A stretch of 64,000 bases of DNA, taken from Hydrogenispora ethanolica. GTDB lineage: Bacteria; Bacillota; UBA4882; UBA8346. The stretch is taken from NCBI RefSeq assembly GCF_004340685.1, contig NZ_SLUN01000001.1:186001-250000 (forward strand), in the 5' to 3' direction. Below are positions 15,336 to 23,553 of this stretch, piece by piece (the first letter of the stretch is position 1; the number at the start of each line of letters is the position of its first letter). A program made the translations under genes and the position numbers. The notes under the pieces are model-generated. The model was given only the letters and a program-made list of their open reading frames with translations, did not search any database and was not told the DNA's origin.

Positions 15336-16370
15336 CTATTTCTCAAGCACTCCCGCCACCCTCAACTTCGTCAAGGCCTTCAAGATATGCTCCTTCTTAA
15401 ATAACATCTTCTTCCGCTCATTCCAGCTCTGGATCGACTTGATAATCTCCGATTCGTCACGGATCTTTTCCTTATGAACCACCCAATAGACCGTAGCCAG
15501 CAGCTCCAGGCCATAAGGCGTTTCATATCCGCTGATGAGATTCTTCACCTTTTCAAACCGTTGCTCCGTTTCGGGATGCTGACGCAGAAAAACATCCGTC
15601 TCCCCGAACCGTTCCGGTATCACCCGGATTGACGCCTGCCGGGAGCGGTCGCCGTAACCGGTAATATAATGCCCGTCTAGCGCTTGCAATACATGGTTCA
15701 AATTGTTTGCATAGGGACCGTATTTTTGTTTCACATAGTTCAACCGCAAAGGCTCCCCCATTTCTTGCAGAAAGAACATGAGCTTTTGGATCTCAAGCAG
15801 TGTCAGATCATAGCCAGGGATCTCATATTGCCGCAACAACCCCAACAAAGCCGCCCGGCCCGGAGTCATTTTCGGCTCCGTGGTTCGAATCGGAAGCATA
15901 TCCGGTTTCGGCGCTCCAACCGGTTCATACAGGATGAGCCGGATATCCGAAAGTTCTGCGAAGCTCCGCAGGATCAGCGGTTTGACGCGCTCCCAATCCA
16001 GCCCGCCGTTTCCACAACCCAACGGCGGCACGGCAATGGAACAAATTCCGTTTTCCCGAACCACGCGTTGGAGATCGCTCAACCCTTCCTCAATATACTC
16101 GATCCGCGAGCGTTCCTTCCAATGATCCTTAGTGGGAAAATTGATAATATATTTGACCCCGAATAACGCCCCCGTGGCAAAGACGAACATCCGCCCGGTT
16201 TTGACCTCATGACGGGCGCAAGCTTTTTTATAAGCGCTAAAATTCTCGGGATACGCCTGTTTGAACTGGAGGGCAATCCCCTTGCCCATTACACCGACAC
16301 AATTAACGGTGTTCACCAACGCCTCCACGTTTTCGCGCAGGAGATTCCCAGCTTGCCGAATTTCAATCAT
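15336..16370 (-). CDS. darG: DarG macrodomain antitoxin
   Basis: 344 residues. The N-terminal macrodomain (about 1-160) has NTVNCVGVMGKGIALQFK, FPTKDHW (the lysine motif of DarG) and VPPLGCGNGG. In this family it removes ADP-ribose from thymine bases in DNA and so reverses DarT. The C-terminal half (about 180-344, LTLLEIQKLMFFLQEMGEP, KYGPYANNLNHVL) matches the usual DarG C-domain that binds DarT directly. It lies 15 bases downstream of darT in the same direction, the standard order. The start ATG at 16370 is preferred over the GTG at 16379. Base composition is visibly lower in G+C than the neighbours, implying recent transfer. Confidence 0.92.
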   Translation of the reverse strand: MIEIRQAGNLLRENVEALVNTVNCVGVMGKGIALQFKQAYPENFSAYKKACARHEVKTGRMFVFATGALFGVKYIINFPTKDHWKERSRIEYIEEGLSDLQRVVRENGICSIAVPPLGCGNGGLDWERVKPLILRSFAELSDIRLILYEPVGAPKPDMLPIRTTEPKMTPGRAALLGLLRQYEIPGYDLTLLEIQKLMFFLQEMGEPLRLNYVKQKYGPYANNLNHVLQALDGHYITGYGDRSRQASIRVIPERFGETDVFLRQHPETEQRFEKVKNLISGYETPYGLELLATVYWVVHKEKIRDESEIIKSIQSWNERKKMLFKKEHILKALTKLRVAGVLEK

Positions 16371-16385
16371 CGTCCTCACCCTGTT

Positions 16386-17009
16386 TCAATAATACCAATT
16401 CCGGCGGATTTCCACCCGGATCTCCATCCCGTTCCGGGCGACGATCGCCGCTGTTTCGTTCCGAATATTTTGATCGAAGACACCAATTCCAAGAATCGCG
16501 CCGACCGGAAAGAACTGATGAATCAAAAACTCCGCTTGACGCCTGCGCTTCCGATCCCCGTCTTCCGGTATATCGGCCCAATAATCCGTATTCATTATCT
16601 CCCAATCAATCTTGTCAAAATCCGACGGGTCGGCGTAAAACTCACTCAGACCCATAATCGGGTGCCCGTCGGTAAAGACATAGGCCAATCCGGTTTTTTC
16701 GACGGTTTCAACCGACGATACGATATGAATGATTCTTCCCTGATCCTCCGCAAACCCCGCCACATTTCCTTTGTGAAGCGTATATAGCATCGGAGCGCGC
16801 GGTGCGAAATAAAAAGGAACATAATCTTGTAAAATACCATATGGAAAAAGCGGAACTACGGTGCTGGCGCGTCTTTCCTGAATGGATTCGTAGGCAATAT
16901 TGCGGCATCCTTCGGGCTGCCTGTTTTTGCAAAAAATCCCTTGGCAGCGCAATATCGAATCCAGATTTTCAATATGAGTGATATGGAAAATGAGGATTTT
17001 TTTCTTCAT
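16386..17009 (-). CDS. darT: DarT DNA ADP-ribosyltransferase toxin
   Basis: This 207-residue member of the DarT (DUF4433) family ADP-ribosylates thymine in single-stranded DNA, blocking replication (family knowledge). Visible hallmarks are the N-terminal IFHITHIENL, the NAD-pocket segment YVPFYFAPRAPMLYT and the ARTT-loop RRRQAEFLIH with Glu at residue 160 by count, the expected catalytic glutamate. All key residues seem intact, so the toxin should be active and need darG downstream. The ribosome binding site is weak (GGGGA about 10 bases upstream of 17009), consistent with low toxin expression. Like darG it is AT-richer than its surroundings. Confidence 0.92.
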   Translation of the reverse strand: MKKKILIFHITHIENLDSILRCQGIFCKNRQPEGCRNIAYESIQERRASTVVPLFPYGILQDYVPFYFAPRAPMLYTLHKGNVAGFAEDQGRIIHIVSSVETVEKTGLAYVFTDGHPIMGLSEFYADPSDFDKIDWEIMNTDYWADIPEDGDRKRRRQAEFLIHQFFPVGAILGIGVFDQNIRNETAAIVARNGMEIRVEIRRNWYY

Positions 17010-17201
17010 GATTCATTCATCCCCAAAGATTCAACCGATGACTTTACCCCTTGTTTTCCGGGCTATTGTGGCTTCTCCGCGCCTTCGGCCGGAGTTTGTC
17101 GCAACGTTCATAATTCTCCATGATTTGAAAAAAGCCCTTCAAAACATGGCCCCGAGGCCCCATATTTAAAACACTCCGTATCATTTGAAAGCATATCCCC
17201 T

Positions 17202-17633
17202 TCAAACCGCTATCCCCTTGAAACGGACCTTCCAGAACAGATCCACGCTCTCGGGAGCGATTCCCAGCGCCAGGTGGAGCAGGGCCAGGCCGGCCATGGC
17301 GTAGATGATGCTCCGGGAGAAACGGCTCCGGAAACCGTAGCCGGGATGCCGTTCGCAGCAGCGGTGCAGCACGGCGTGGGCCACCAGGAACAGATCGACC
17401 GCAGCCATCCCCGGGACTGGAGCCCCCTCGCCCAACAACCACAGCAGCAGGGTGTAGAGCGGCAGATGCAGCAGGGTAAAGAGGCGGTACGCCCGTTCCT
17501 CCGGAAGCGTTTTGAGGAAGGGGAACATCCGCCACTCCCCCCGGCGCACGGCATCCATTTCATGGAGCAAGAGCAAGGATAAGTTGATGAAAAACACCCA
17601 CCGGGCCACGGTATCCATTGCCGCCACGCCCAT
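17202..17633 (-). CDS. Small four-helix membrane protein (DUF6713-like)
   Basis: 143 residues with hydrophobic segments near 12-25, 55-70, 78-95 and 112-130, and the motif LLLLHEMDAVRRGEWRMF early in the chain. HEMDA(I/V) followed by a basic stretch is what I recall of the DUF6713 family of uncharacterised membrane proteins. The start at 17633 follows GGAAGGGG closely; an ATG at 17618 is an alternative. It is a single gene between darT and a repeat-rich intergenic region. The function is unknown. Confidence 0.65.
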   Translation of the reverse strand: MGVAAMDTVARWVFFINLSLLLLHEMDAVRRGEWRMFPFLKTLPEERAYRLFTLLHLPLYTLLLWLLGEGAPVPGMAAVDLFLVAHAVLHRCCERHPGYGFRSRFSRSIIYAMAGLALLHLALGIAPESVDLFWKVRFKGIAV

Positions 17634-17750
17634 CGCCCCTTCCGCCGGCCCCGGCCTTAGGCCGCGCCGGTTGCAACCCTTCTTCTCATTTCATTATACC
17701 ATCGGTTCCCCCTCCCGAAGTAATGATTTTGAATGGCTCGCCCCCATCAT

Positions 17751-17970
17751 GACTCTCCGGCCCGGTTGCCGCCCGCGCCGGTCCGCCCGGATGCTCCGCG
17801 CTCCTGCCATGGCTCCCGGAGGAGCCGCCGCGCTACGGGCCGGTCCCGGAATTCCGGCGGGACGGTCGTCCCAGGGCCCCGGCGGTCCTTCCCGGCCGGA
17901 GCGCGACTCCGCTGCGGGCTCCGGTGGAACCTCCGGGCTGCGCGGCGGAACCGCCCGGGCTTCCGGAGGG
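17751..17970. repeat. 21-nt degenerate tandem repeat, locus 1
   Basis: From 17751 the sequence divides into ten consecutive 21-base units (17751, 17772, 17793 ... 17940), each with a CCGG/CTCCGG core and a GC-rich flank. Because 21 is a multiple of three, several frames stay open, but none has a ribosome binding site or plausible composition. Similar arrays are at 30278-30617 and 52620-52810. From 17971 to 18140 lies a partial inverted repeat (GCAGAGGCGCGGAGGCGCA / CTGCGCCGCTGCGTCTCCGCG) and no gene. Confidence 0.6.
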
Positions 17971-18166
17971 ATTGATATCGAATCTCCCGCAGAGGCGCGG
18001 AGGCGCAAAGGAATGGAGGAATGACGGAAAGATAAACCGGGTTATTTGCCTAATTTGGCCTTGAATCACAATTCTCTGCGCCGCTGCGTCTCCGCGCGAG
18101 TCGATGTTTGGAATGACTTTGCGTAACCCTGACCTTTCGCCATTCCCGGTTGACATTTTTCAGGAG

Positions 18167-18195
18167 TTGACATTTTTCTGGATCTGTGGTTTAAT
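18167..18195 (+). promoter_or_regulatory. Sigma-A promoter of the mutS2 leader transcript
   Basis: TTGACA (18167-18172), 17-base spacer, TTTAAT (18190-18195). A second TTGACA lies 17 bases upstream (18150-18155). Predicted transcript start is near 18202, giving a ~280-nt leader before mutS2. Confidence 0.75.
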
Positions 18196-18231
18196 GAAAA
18201 TTAATTCATGATAGAAATCGAGGTGGAGTTG

Positions 18232-18294
18232 ATGTCGGCCTACATCTTCGTCGTTAGCAGCGTCTTGCACAGCTCTGCCTGGATGGGTGCGTAG
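18232..18294 (+). CDS. Putative 20-aa leader peptide of the mutS2 transcript
   Basis: The ORF encodes MSAYIFVVSSVLHSSAWMGA, then TAG. The ATG at 18232 follows AGGTGGAG. It lies about 30 bases after the predicted transcript start and just before a structured leader with two intrinsic terminators. Codons 13-16 contain ACAGCTCTGCC (18269-18279), an 11-base perfect complement of GGCAGAGCTGT (18338-18348) in the first terminator. That arrangement is typical of ribosome-controlled attenuation. The peptide has five serines in two SS pairs but no run of one amino acid. Translation is inferred. Confidence 0.5.
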   Translation: MSAYIFVVSSVLHSSAWMGA

Positions 18295-18331
18295 TTTTTC
18301 CTTTCGTTTTTTCGAGCAGGAACGAGTTTAC

Positions 18332-18360
18332 GCCGCGGGCAGAGCTGTCCGCGGCTTTTT
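18332..18360 (+). terminator. Leader terminator 1 (candidate attenuator)
   Basis: GCCGCGG (18332-18338), 10-base loop, CCGCGGC (18349-18355), then TTTTT. Pairing of 18269-18279 with 18338-18348 would include the loop and the last stem base and so compete with this hairpin. Confidence 0.6.
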
Positions 18361-18413
18361 GCTGCCCCGGTCCGGGCGTCCCGGCACCGGCGGGCAGTGT
18401 TTTGGCGCTGTCC

Positions 18414-18443
18414 AAAGCCGCGTGATGCAACGCGGCTTTTTTG
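18414..18443 (+). terminator. Leader terminator 2 before mutS2
   Basis: AAAGCCGCG (18414-18422), loop TGATGCAA, CGCGGCTTT (18431-18439), then TTT. It lies 40 bases upstream of the mutS2 start with no gene between it and terminator 1. Confidence 0.7.
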
Positions 18444-18482
18444 TTTGCCCGAAAAACGATGCAGACGAAAGGAAGATCCCCT

Positions 18483-20426
18483 ATGAACGACCGAACCCTT
18501 CAAATATTGGAATTTCCGGCCATCCTCGCCCAAGTGGCGGACCTGGCCCTCAGCGGACTCGGCCGGAGCCTGGCCGGGGCCCTGACCCCCCGGACCCAGG
18601 CGGCGGCAGTGGCCGAGTTGCTCCGGGAGACCAGCGAGGCCCGCTGGATCCTGGAGTCGGCGGGCGCGCCGCCCCTGTACGGCCTGGCCGACCTGAGCGA
18701 GACCTTCCGCCGGGCGGAGATCGGCGCGGTCCTCGATCCTTTGGCGCTGCAGGGAATCGCCGATTTCCTGCGCGGTTGCCGCAAAACCCGCGAATTCATG
18801 CTCAAACGGCTGGACCAGCCCCAGGCGGCCATGGTGGCCGGTTATGCGCTGGGCCTGGTTCCCCTGCCCGAGCTGGAGACGGAGATCGAACGCTGCATCC
18901 GCGACGGCCAGGTGGCGGACGACGCCAGCCCGGAATTGCGCCGCACCCGGCGGGAGATGGCCCGCCTGCAGGATCGGATCCAGAGCAAGCTCCAGCAGCT
19001 GCTGGCCGCGCCCGCCGCCCGGGAATGGCTGCAGGAAGCGGTGGTGAGCTTCAAGGAAGGCCGCTATGTGCTGCTGGTCAAGGCGGCGCAGCGGCAGAAG
19101 GTCCCCGGCGCGGTAGTGGGCAGCTCCGGCAGCGGAGCCACGCTCTTCATCGAGCCCCAGGCGGTGACCCAGTACACCGCGGCGCTGCGCCAGCTGGAAG
19201 CCGCCGAGCAGGAGGAGGTCCGCCGGATCCTGGCCCAGCTCAGCGCGGAAGTGGCCGCCCGCATTGCCGAATTATCCCGGGATCTGGAGATCATGGCCCA
19301 ATACGACCTGGCCTTCGCCAAGGCCCGCTTCAGCCGGGCCAGCGGCGGGGTGGCGCCCGCTTTGAACGAGACGGGCCGCATCCGGCTGGCCGGGGCCAGG
19401 CATCCGCTGCTGGCGGGGACGCCGGTCCCCCTGGACCTGGCCATCGGCCAGGACTACCGGAGCCTGGTGATCACCGGCCCCAACACCGGCGGCAAGACGG
19501 TCGCCCTGAAGACGGTGGGGCTGCTGACCCTGATGGCCCAGGCCGGGCTGCACATTCCGGCGGCGGCCGGTTCGGAGCTGGCGGTCTTTGAGGAGGTCCT
19601 GGCGGACATCGGCGACGGGCAGAGCATCGCCCAGTCGCTCAGCACCTTCTCGGCCCATATCACCAACATCATCGCCATCCTGGGGCAGTGCGGCCAGCGC
19701 AGCCTGGTCCTGATCGACGAGGTCGGGACCGGCACCGATCCGGCCGAGGGCGCGGCCCTGGCCACCGCCATCCTGGAATACCTGTACCAGCGGGGCGCGG
19801 TGACCCTGGCCTCCACCCACTACCCGGAGATCAAGCAGTACGCGCTGACCGCGCCGGGCTTCCGCAACGGAGCCATGGCCTTCGACCGCCAAAATCTGAA
19901 GCCCCTCTACCGGCTGGTCGTCGGCCAACCCGGCGCCAGCCAGGCGCTGTGGATCGCCGCCAAGCTGGGCATGTTCCCGGAGATCCTGGCCAACGCGGAA
20001 GCGCGGCTGGCCGGAGCCAGCTCCTTGCGCCAGCCGGACCCGGCGGCGCCCCCGGAGGCTTCGGCGCTACCGGACGGCCCCGTCGAACCGGCGCCGCCCG
20101 CAGCGTCCGCCCCGCCGGAAGCGGTCACCCCTGCCGGACCGGCCGTGAAGATCGGCGACATGGTGAGCGTCCCCTTCCTGGCCGAAAAAGGAGTGGTCTG
20201 CACCGCGCCGGACGCCAAGGGCCGGATCCGGGTGCTGATCAAGGGCAAAAAGATGGAGCTGCCGCTGCAGCGGGTGGAACTGCTCATCCCCGCCGAACAG
20301 CTGTACCCGGCGGACTACGATCTCAATATCGTGCTGCTCACCAAGGAGGAACGCCGCCTCAAACACCAGATGGGACGGAAACACCTGCCGGGCGTGGCCC
20401 GGGTGGTGAGCCCGGAGGAACAGTGA
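18483..20426 (+). CDS. MutS2-like ATPase lacking the Smr nuclease domain
   Basis: 647 residues, shorter than the usual ~780 of MutS2. The N-terminal clamp region begins TLQILEFPAILAQVADLALS. The MutS ATPase has Walker A TGPNTGGKT, VLADIGDGQSIAQSLSTFSAH and Walker B LVLIDEVGTGTDPAEG, then STHYPEIK. A linker rich in Pro/Ala follows, then a KOW-like region (KIGDMVSVPFLAEKGVV). The coiled-coil connector and C-terminal Smr endonuclease domain are absent. MutS2 acts on recombination intermediates and collided ribosomes, so loss of Smr suggests a non-nucleolytic role. ATG at 18483 has AAAGGA upstream. Expression is probably controlled by the leader at 18202-18482. Confidence 0.85.
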   Translation: MNDRTLQILEFPAILAQVADLALSGLGRSLAGALTPRTQAAAVAELLRETSEARWILESAGAPPLYGLADLSETFRRAEIGAVLDPLALQGIADFLRGCRKTREFMLKRLDQPQAAMVAGYALGLVPLPELETEIERCIRDGQVADDASPELRRTRREMARLQDRIQSKLQQLLAAPAAREWLQEAVVSFKEGRYVLLVKAAQRQKVPGAVVGSSGSGATLFIEPQAVTQYTAALRQLEAAEQEEVRRILAQLSAEVAARIAELSRDLEIMAQYDLAFAKARFSRASGGVAPALNETGRIRLAGARHPLLAGTPVPLDLAIGQDYRSLVITGPNTGGKTVALKTVGLLTLMAQAGLHIPAAAGSELAVFEEVLADIGDGQSIAQSLSTFSAHITNIIAILGQCGQRSLVLIDEVGTGTDPAEGAALATAILEYLYQRGAVTLASTHYPEIKQYALTAPGFRNGAMAFDRQNLKPLYRLVVGQPGASQALWIAAKLGMFPEILANAEARLAGASSLRQPDPAAPPEASALPDGPVEPAPPAASAPPEAVTPAGPAVKIGDMVSVPFLAEKGVVCTAPDAKGRIRVLIKGKKMELPLQRVELLIPAEQLYPADYDLNIVLLTKEERRLKHQMGRKHLPGVARVVSPEEQ

Positions 20427-20587
20427 GCCGCTGCCGAAAAAACCATGGTAAAGGCCGGCCCTCACCGCCCCCACAAACCGCCGCGGCGCGGGAAGCGAAA
20501 GTTGCTCCCGCGCCGCGGCCCGCTTTTGAGCGGCGGATCCGATAATGGATTGGAAAGAAACGGTCCATCTCGCAGTTCAAAATTGTA

Positions 20588-21399
20588 GATCCCTCGCCCT
20601 TTAAAAGGGTAACCACCATCCTCCGGAGTCTATTTAAAGAAAGATGATCGAGTTAGCTCCGCAAGAAAATCGTAAACATGATAGGGGTTAGGTCTAGGCC
20701 GCAGCTCTCTTGGCTCTCCCCGGCGGTAATCCATCCATGGACCGCCGTGCGTAAACCATCCTGGTTATGGCCCGAATCGGGGAGAGTAACCACCATTCTC
20801 AGCAGCCCAAAGGCTTTTGGGCCACGGAGCCCGGTGGTTCCCCTTCCCGATTCGGGCAATGTCATCAAGCTATCGTGGAAAAATTTCGCTGACGAATTGA
20901 ACGCCGACCGGGCGATAAATCACCCGGCTACAAGGCGAAAGGACCTTGAAAGGCCCTAAAAAACGGGATAAAATATTCTGCTGAAAATTAGCCACGGAAG
21001 GCTTCCATCTTGTAGCCGGGGCATTCATGCCCCGGTTGGCCCGCATATCGTCTACATCGTAGGCACCGTTGAAACCAAATTCCAAGATATGGAATCATCA
21101 CTTGATGACATTGCCCGATTCGGAAAGGGCCGAGGGTTAGGACCATAGACTTCATGACTTATCCTTCAATTCCTTCCGTGAGTGAGCGGAGCTAACTGAT
21201 ACTCAGTTAAAGAAATATAATACGGAGTTTGGCGAAGTCCGCGTTATATCGTCGTGAACCTTTATACGATAAAAAGCATTAAAAGAACAGGGCTTTAGCG
21301 CCAATGGATTTTGTTAAGCATTCAGATTATCCCGATCTTTCGTAAAATTCTTTTAGCCTACGAAGAATGGCGGTTACCCTTTTAAAGGGCAAGGGATCT
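20588..21399. repeat. Composite inverted-repeat element, ~812 bp, no coding
   Basis: The left end (20588-20625, GATCCCTCGCCCTTTAAAAG...) and right end (21361-21399) are inverted copies matching at 34 of 38 positions. A second inverted pair, GAGTTAGCTCCGC (20650) and GCGGAGCTAACTG (21186), lies inside. The 20854-21116 MITE-like element is nested within. There is no transposase or credible ORF; it looks like a non-autonomous element or the scar of several insertions. The rest of 20427-21551 shows nothing else. Confidence 0.6.
20854..21116. repeat. Nested MITE-like element, 263 bp
   Basis: The left end is GGGCAATGTCATCAAGCTATC and the right end CTTGATGACATTGCCC, the same termini as the 15057-15228 element. 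Inside, CGGCTACAAG (20927-20937) and CTTGTAGCCGGGGCATTCAT (21010-21030) form another inverted pair. Confidence 0.6.
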
Positions 21400-21551
21400 G
21401 GTTTTAGGCTGTTTGTCAAGGTATCTTTCTGTTTTATTTTTAATGCTTATATATCATGGTTTCGATGGCTTTTTTCTCTGCGAAAGTTGAGTTATAATGA
21501 TCATATCATTCCCTTTTGGCCCGCCATCCCACACCCGAGAAGGAGGTCCTC

Positions 21552-22175
21552 ATGAAAAAGCTTCCGGTACTGCTGCTTTTGCTGCTGATCACCCTTTTGG
21601 GAGCGGCCGGCGCCGCCCGGGCCGCCGATTACGCCAACGTCAAGGGCGACTACCTGATCTTCCGCCTCGGCGACAGCGAGGCCGTGACCGTCGACAAGAT
21701 CAATTATCTGTTGCGGACCTCCCGGATCCGGGACGCCGAAAGGTCCGACAGCGGGTATATCCGCTTTTACGCCAGCCTGTTGGGGAAGGATGTTTACACC
21801 ACTGTGAATTTCGACGGCGACCGGCTGCTGGAGTACCTGGATTTTCAGGTGGAGAGCGGCTCCGATCTCGCCGAGACGCTGGCTACGGATTATCTCAAAA
21901 ATCTACGGCAGCTCTTCGCCGAACTGTACGGCGCCGGCAGTCCCATCCCACTGCCCCCGGAAGCGGACCTCGGCGACGACCGCCAGTATCCCTTCTTACT
22001 GTGGCAGCTGGCTGATAAATATCTGCTGCTGTCCGTCTCCCATTATGTCGCGAACGACTACACCGTCTGGCTGGAGATCCACCGCGGAACGTTTGAACTC
22101 CCCCTTGCCGGGTCCGCAGTCCGCGAGCTGACCCCGGAGGAGTTGCGCGACCAGTCCAGACATGATTTTAATTAA
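21552..22175 (+). CDS. Secreted protein of unknown function
   Basis: 207 residues with a clear signal peptide (MKKLPVLLLLLLITLLG, cleavage likely after AARA near residue 23). The mature part is acidic and shows no cysteine pair, repeat or catalytic motif that I recognise; short segments such as YANVKGDYLIFRLGDSEAV and GKDVYTTVNFDGDRLLEYLDF suggest a beta-rich fold. The ATG at 21552 is set by AAGGAGG 5 bases upstream. It is a single gene ending at a bidirectional hairpin shared with the convergent HPr gene. Probably periplasmic or envelope-associated. Confidence 0.75.
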   Translation: MKKLPVLLLLLLITLLGAAGAARAADYANVKGDYLIFRLGDSEAVTVDKINYLLRTSRIRDAERSDSGYIRFYASLLGKDVYTTVNFDGDRLLEYLDFQVESGSDLAETLATDYLKNLRQLFAELYGAGSPIPLPPEADLGDDRQYPFLLWQLADKYLLLSVSHYVANDYTVWLEIHRGTFELPLAGSAVRELTPEELRDQSRHDFN

Positions 22176-22204
22176 GCTATCGGACGGCGGAGTCCGTTCC
22201 GTGC

Positions 22205-22234
22205 AAGGAGCCGGAGAATCATCTCCGGCTCCTT
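22205..22234. terminator. Bidirectional stem-loop between convergent genes
   Basis: AAGGAGCCGGAGA (22205-22217), loop ATCA, exact reverse complement (22222-22234). It lies between the stop codons of the secreted protein (22175) and HPr (22254). Confidence 0.75.
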
Positions 22235-22253
22235 GGAGGGCTACTTCCTTCGT

Positions 22254-22514
22254 TTAGCTCTGAAAGTCCTCAATCACCCGTTCCAACCGTTGCAAGGCCT
22301 CAGCCTCGTCCGCCCCCGCCGCCCGGATCAGAACCGTGTCGCCCATGGCCACTCCCAGGCTCAACAGGCTGATCAGGCTCTTGAGATTGACGGTCTTGCC
22401 GTCCTTCTCGATGGTGAGCTCGGACTGCATTTGCTGGGCCTCTCTCACCAGGAGCGAGGCGGGACGGGCATGAAGGCCCGTGGGATTCTTGATCGTGATT
22501 CTCCGCTCTTGCAT
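22254..22514 (-). CDS. HPr-family PTS phosphocarrier protein
   Basis: 86 residues. The active-site segment PTGLHARPAS has the phospho-accepting histidine (His15 equivalent), and NLKSLISLLSLG carries the serine equivalent to Ser46, the HPr-kinase target of Bacillota. As part of the phosphotransferase relay it passes phosphate from enzyme I to EIIA domains. It is the last gene of the leftward PTS/transketolase block, 106 bases after the transketolase C-subunit gene, so it may serve this PTS specifically rather than being the cell's only HPr. No enzyme I gene is in the window. Confidence 0.92.
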   Translation of the reverse strand: MQERRITIKNPTGLHARPASLLVREAQQMQSELTIEKDGKTVNLKSLISLLSLGVAMGDTVLIRAAGADEAEALQRLERVIEDFQS

Positions 22515-22620
22515 GCTTCTCCCCTCATGAATCCGTTTTTCGTTGCCATGCGCTGAATCCTGACCGCAATAGCGTCCAAATCCTGCCGTTGCATCGCGGC
22601 CGCCGTCCTCCCGGCTCCGG

Positions 22621-23553
22621 TCAGGCCAGGAGCCGCGCCACTTCCTGCAGCAGCCGCTCCTGGGTCAGCCCGTGCTTGGCGTAGAGCGCTCCGGGAGCGC
22701 CCGACTCGCCGAAAACATCCCCCACGCCGATGCCGCGAATCCGGCACGGACCCCCGGCGGCCAATTCCTCGCAGACCGCGCTGTAGAGTCCGCCGCAGAG
22801 CCAATGATCCTCGACGGTGACGATCCGCCCCGTCTCCCGGGCCGCCCGGCGCAACGCCTCCCGGTCCAGCGGTTTGAGGGACGGCATATCCAACACCCTG
22901 ACGCTGACGCCGCTCCGCTCCAGCTCCGCCGCTGCGGCCCAGACGAGCTGCACCGTCGCGCCGTGGGCGATCAGCGTGACGTCGCTGCCGTCCCGAAGCG
23001 TATAAGCCTTGCCAATTACAAAGTCCTCCGCCGCCGGGAAGAGGTTGGGGCATTCCAGGCGGCCGATGCGCAAGTAAACCGGGCCCTGATGCTCCACCGC
23101 CCGGATCAGGGCTTTCCGGGTCTGGACCGCGTCCGACGGCGCCAGGACCACCAGGCCCGGCAACGCCCGCATCAGGGCCAGATCGTCCAGACTCTGGTGA
23201 ATGGCGCCGTCCATGCCGACCGAGAGCCCCGGATGGGTGGCGGCGATCTTCACATTCAAGTTCGAATAGGCGATGGACTGGCGGATCTGGTCGTAGCAAC
23301 GGCCCGGCGCGAAACAGGCGAAGGTGCTCATGACCGGGACGAGGCCGCTGCGCGCCAGTCCGGCGGCGACCCCGGCCATGTTTTGTTCGGCGATGCCGAC
23401 ATTCAGGTAGCGATCGGGGAACCGCGCGGCGAAGGCTTCGGTCTTGGTCGCCTTGGCCACATCGGCGTTCAACACAAAGAGTTCGGGGTGAGTTTCGCCC
23501 AATTCGACCAGGGTTTGGCCGAAACTGTCCCGCGGCGCCTGCCAGCCGTTCAT
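22621..23553 (-). CDS. Transketolase, C-terminal (pyrimidine-binding) subunit
   Basis: 310 residues: the Pyr and C-terminal domains of a split transketolase (DVAKATKTEAFAARFPDRYLNVGIAEQNMAG; the glutamate in GIAEQNM activates thiamine diphosphate). It pairs with the N-terminal subunit encoded just upstream, with an ATGA overlap and a strong AGGAGGTGG site inside the upstream gene. Together they would transfer two-carbon units between sugar phosphates. Position in a PTS operon suggests a dedicated role on the imported sugar rather than general pentose phosphate metabolism. The substrate is not deducible. Confidence 0.9.
   Translation of the reverse strand: MNGWQAPRDSFGQTLVELGETHPELFVLNADVAKATKTEAFAARFPDRYLNVGIAEQNMAGVAAGLARSGLVPVMSTFACFAPGRCYDQIRQSIAYSNLNVKIAATHPGLSVGMDGAIHQSLDDLALMRALPGLVVLAPSDAVQTRKALIRAVEHQGPVYLRIGRLECPNLFPAAEDFVIGKAYTLRDGSDVTLIAHGATVQLVWAAAAELERSGVSVRVLDMPSLKPLDREALRRAARETGRIVTVEDHWLCGGLYSAVCEELAAGGPCRIRGIGVGDVFGESGAPGALYAKHGLTQERLLQEVARLLA

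Noticed and set aside
17694-18024. Open frames on both strands in the GC-rich intergenic region
   Set aside because: They lie in the 21-nt repeat array, are Pro/Gly/Arg-rich and have no initiation signals.
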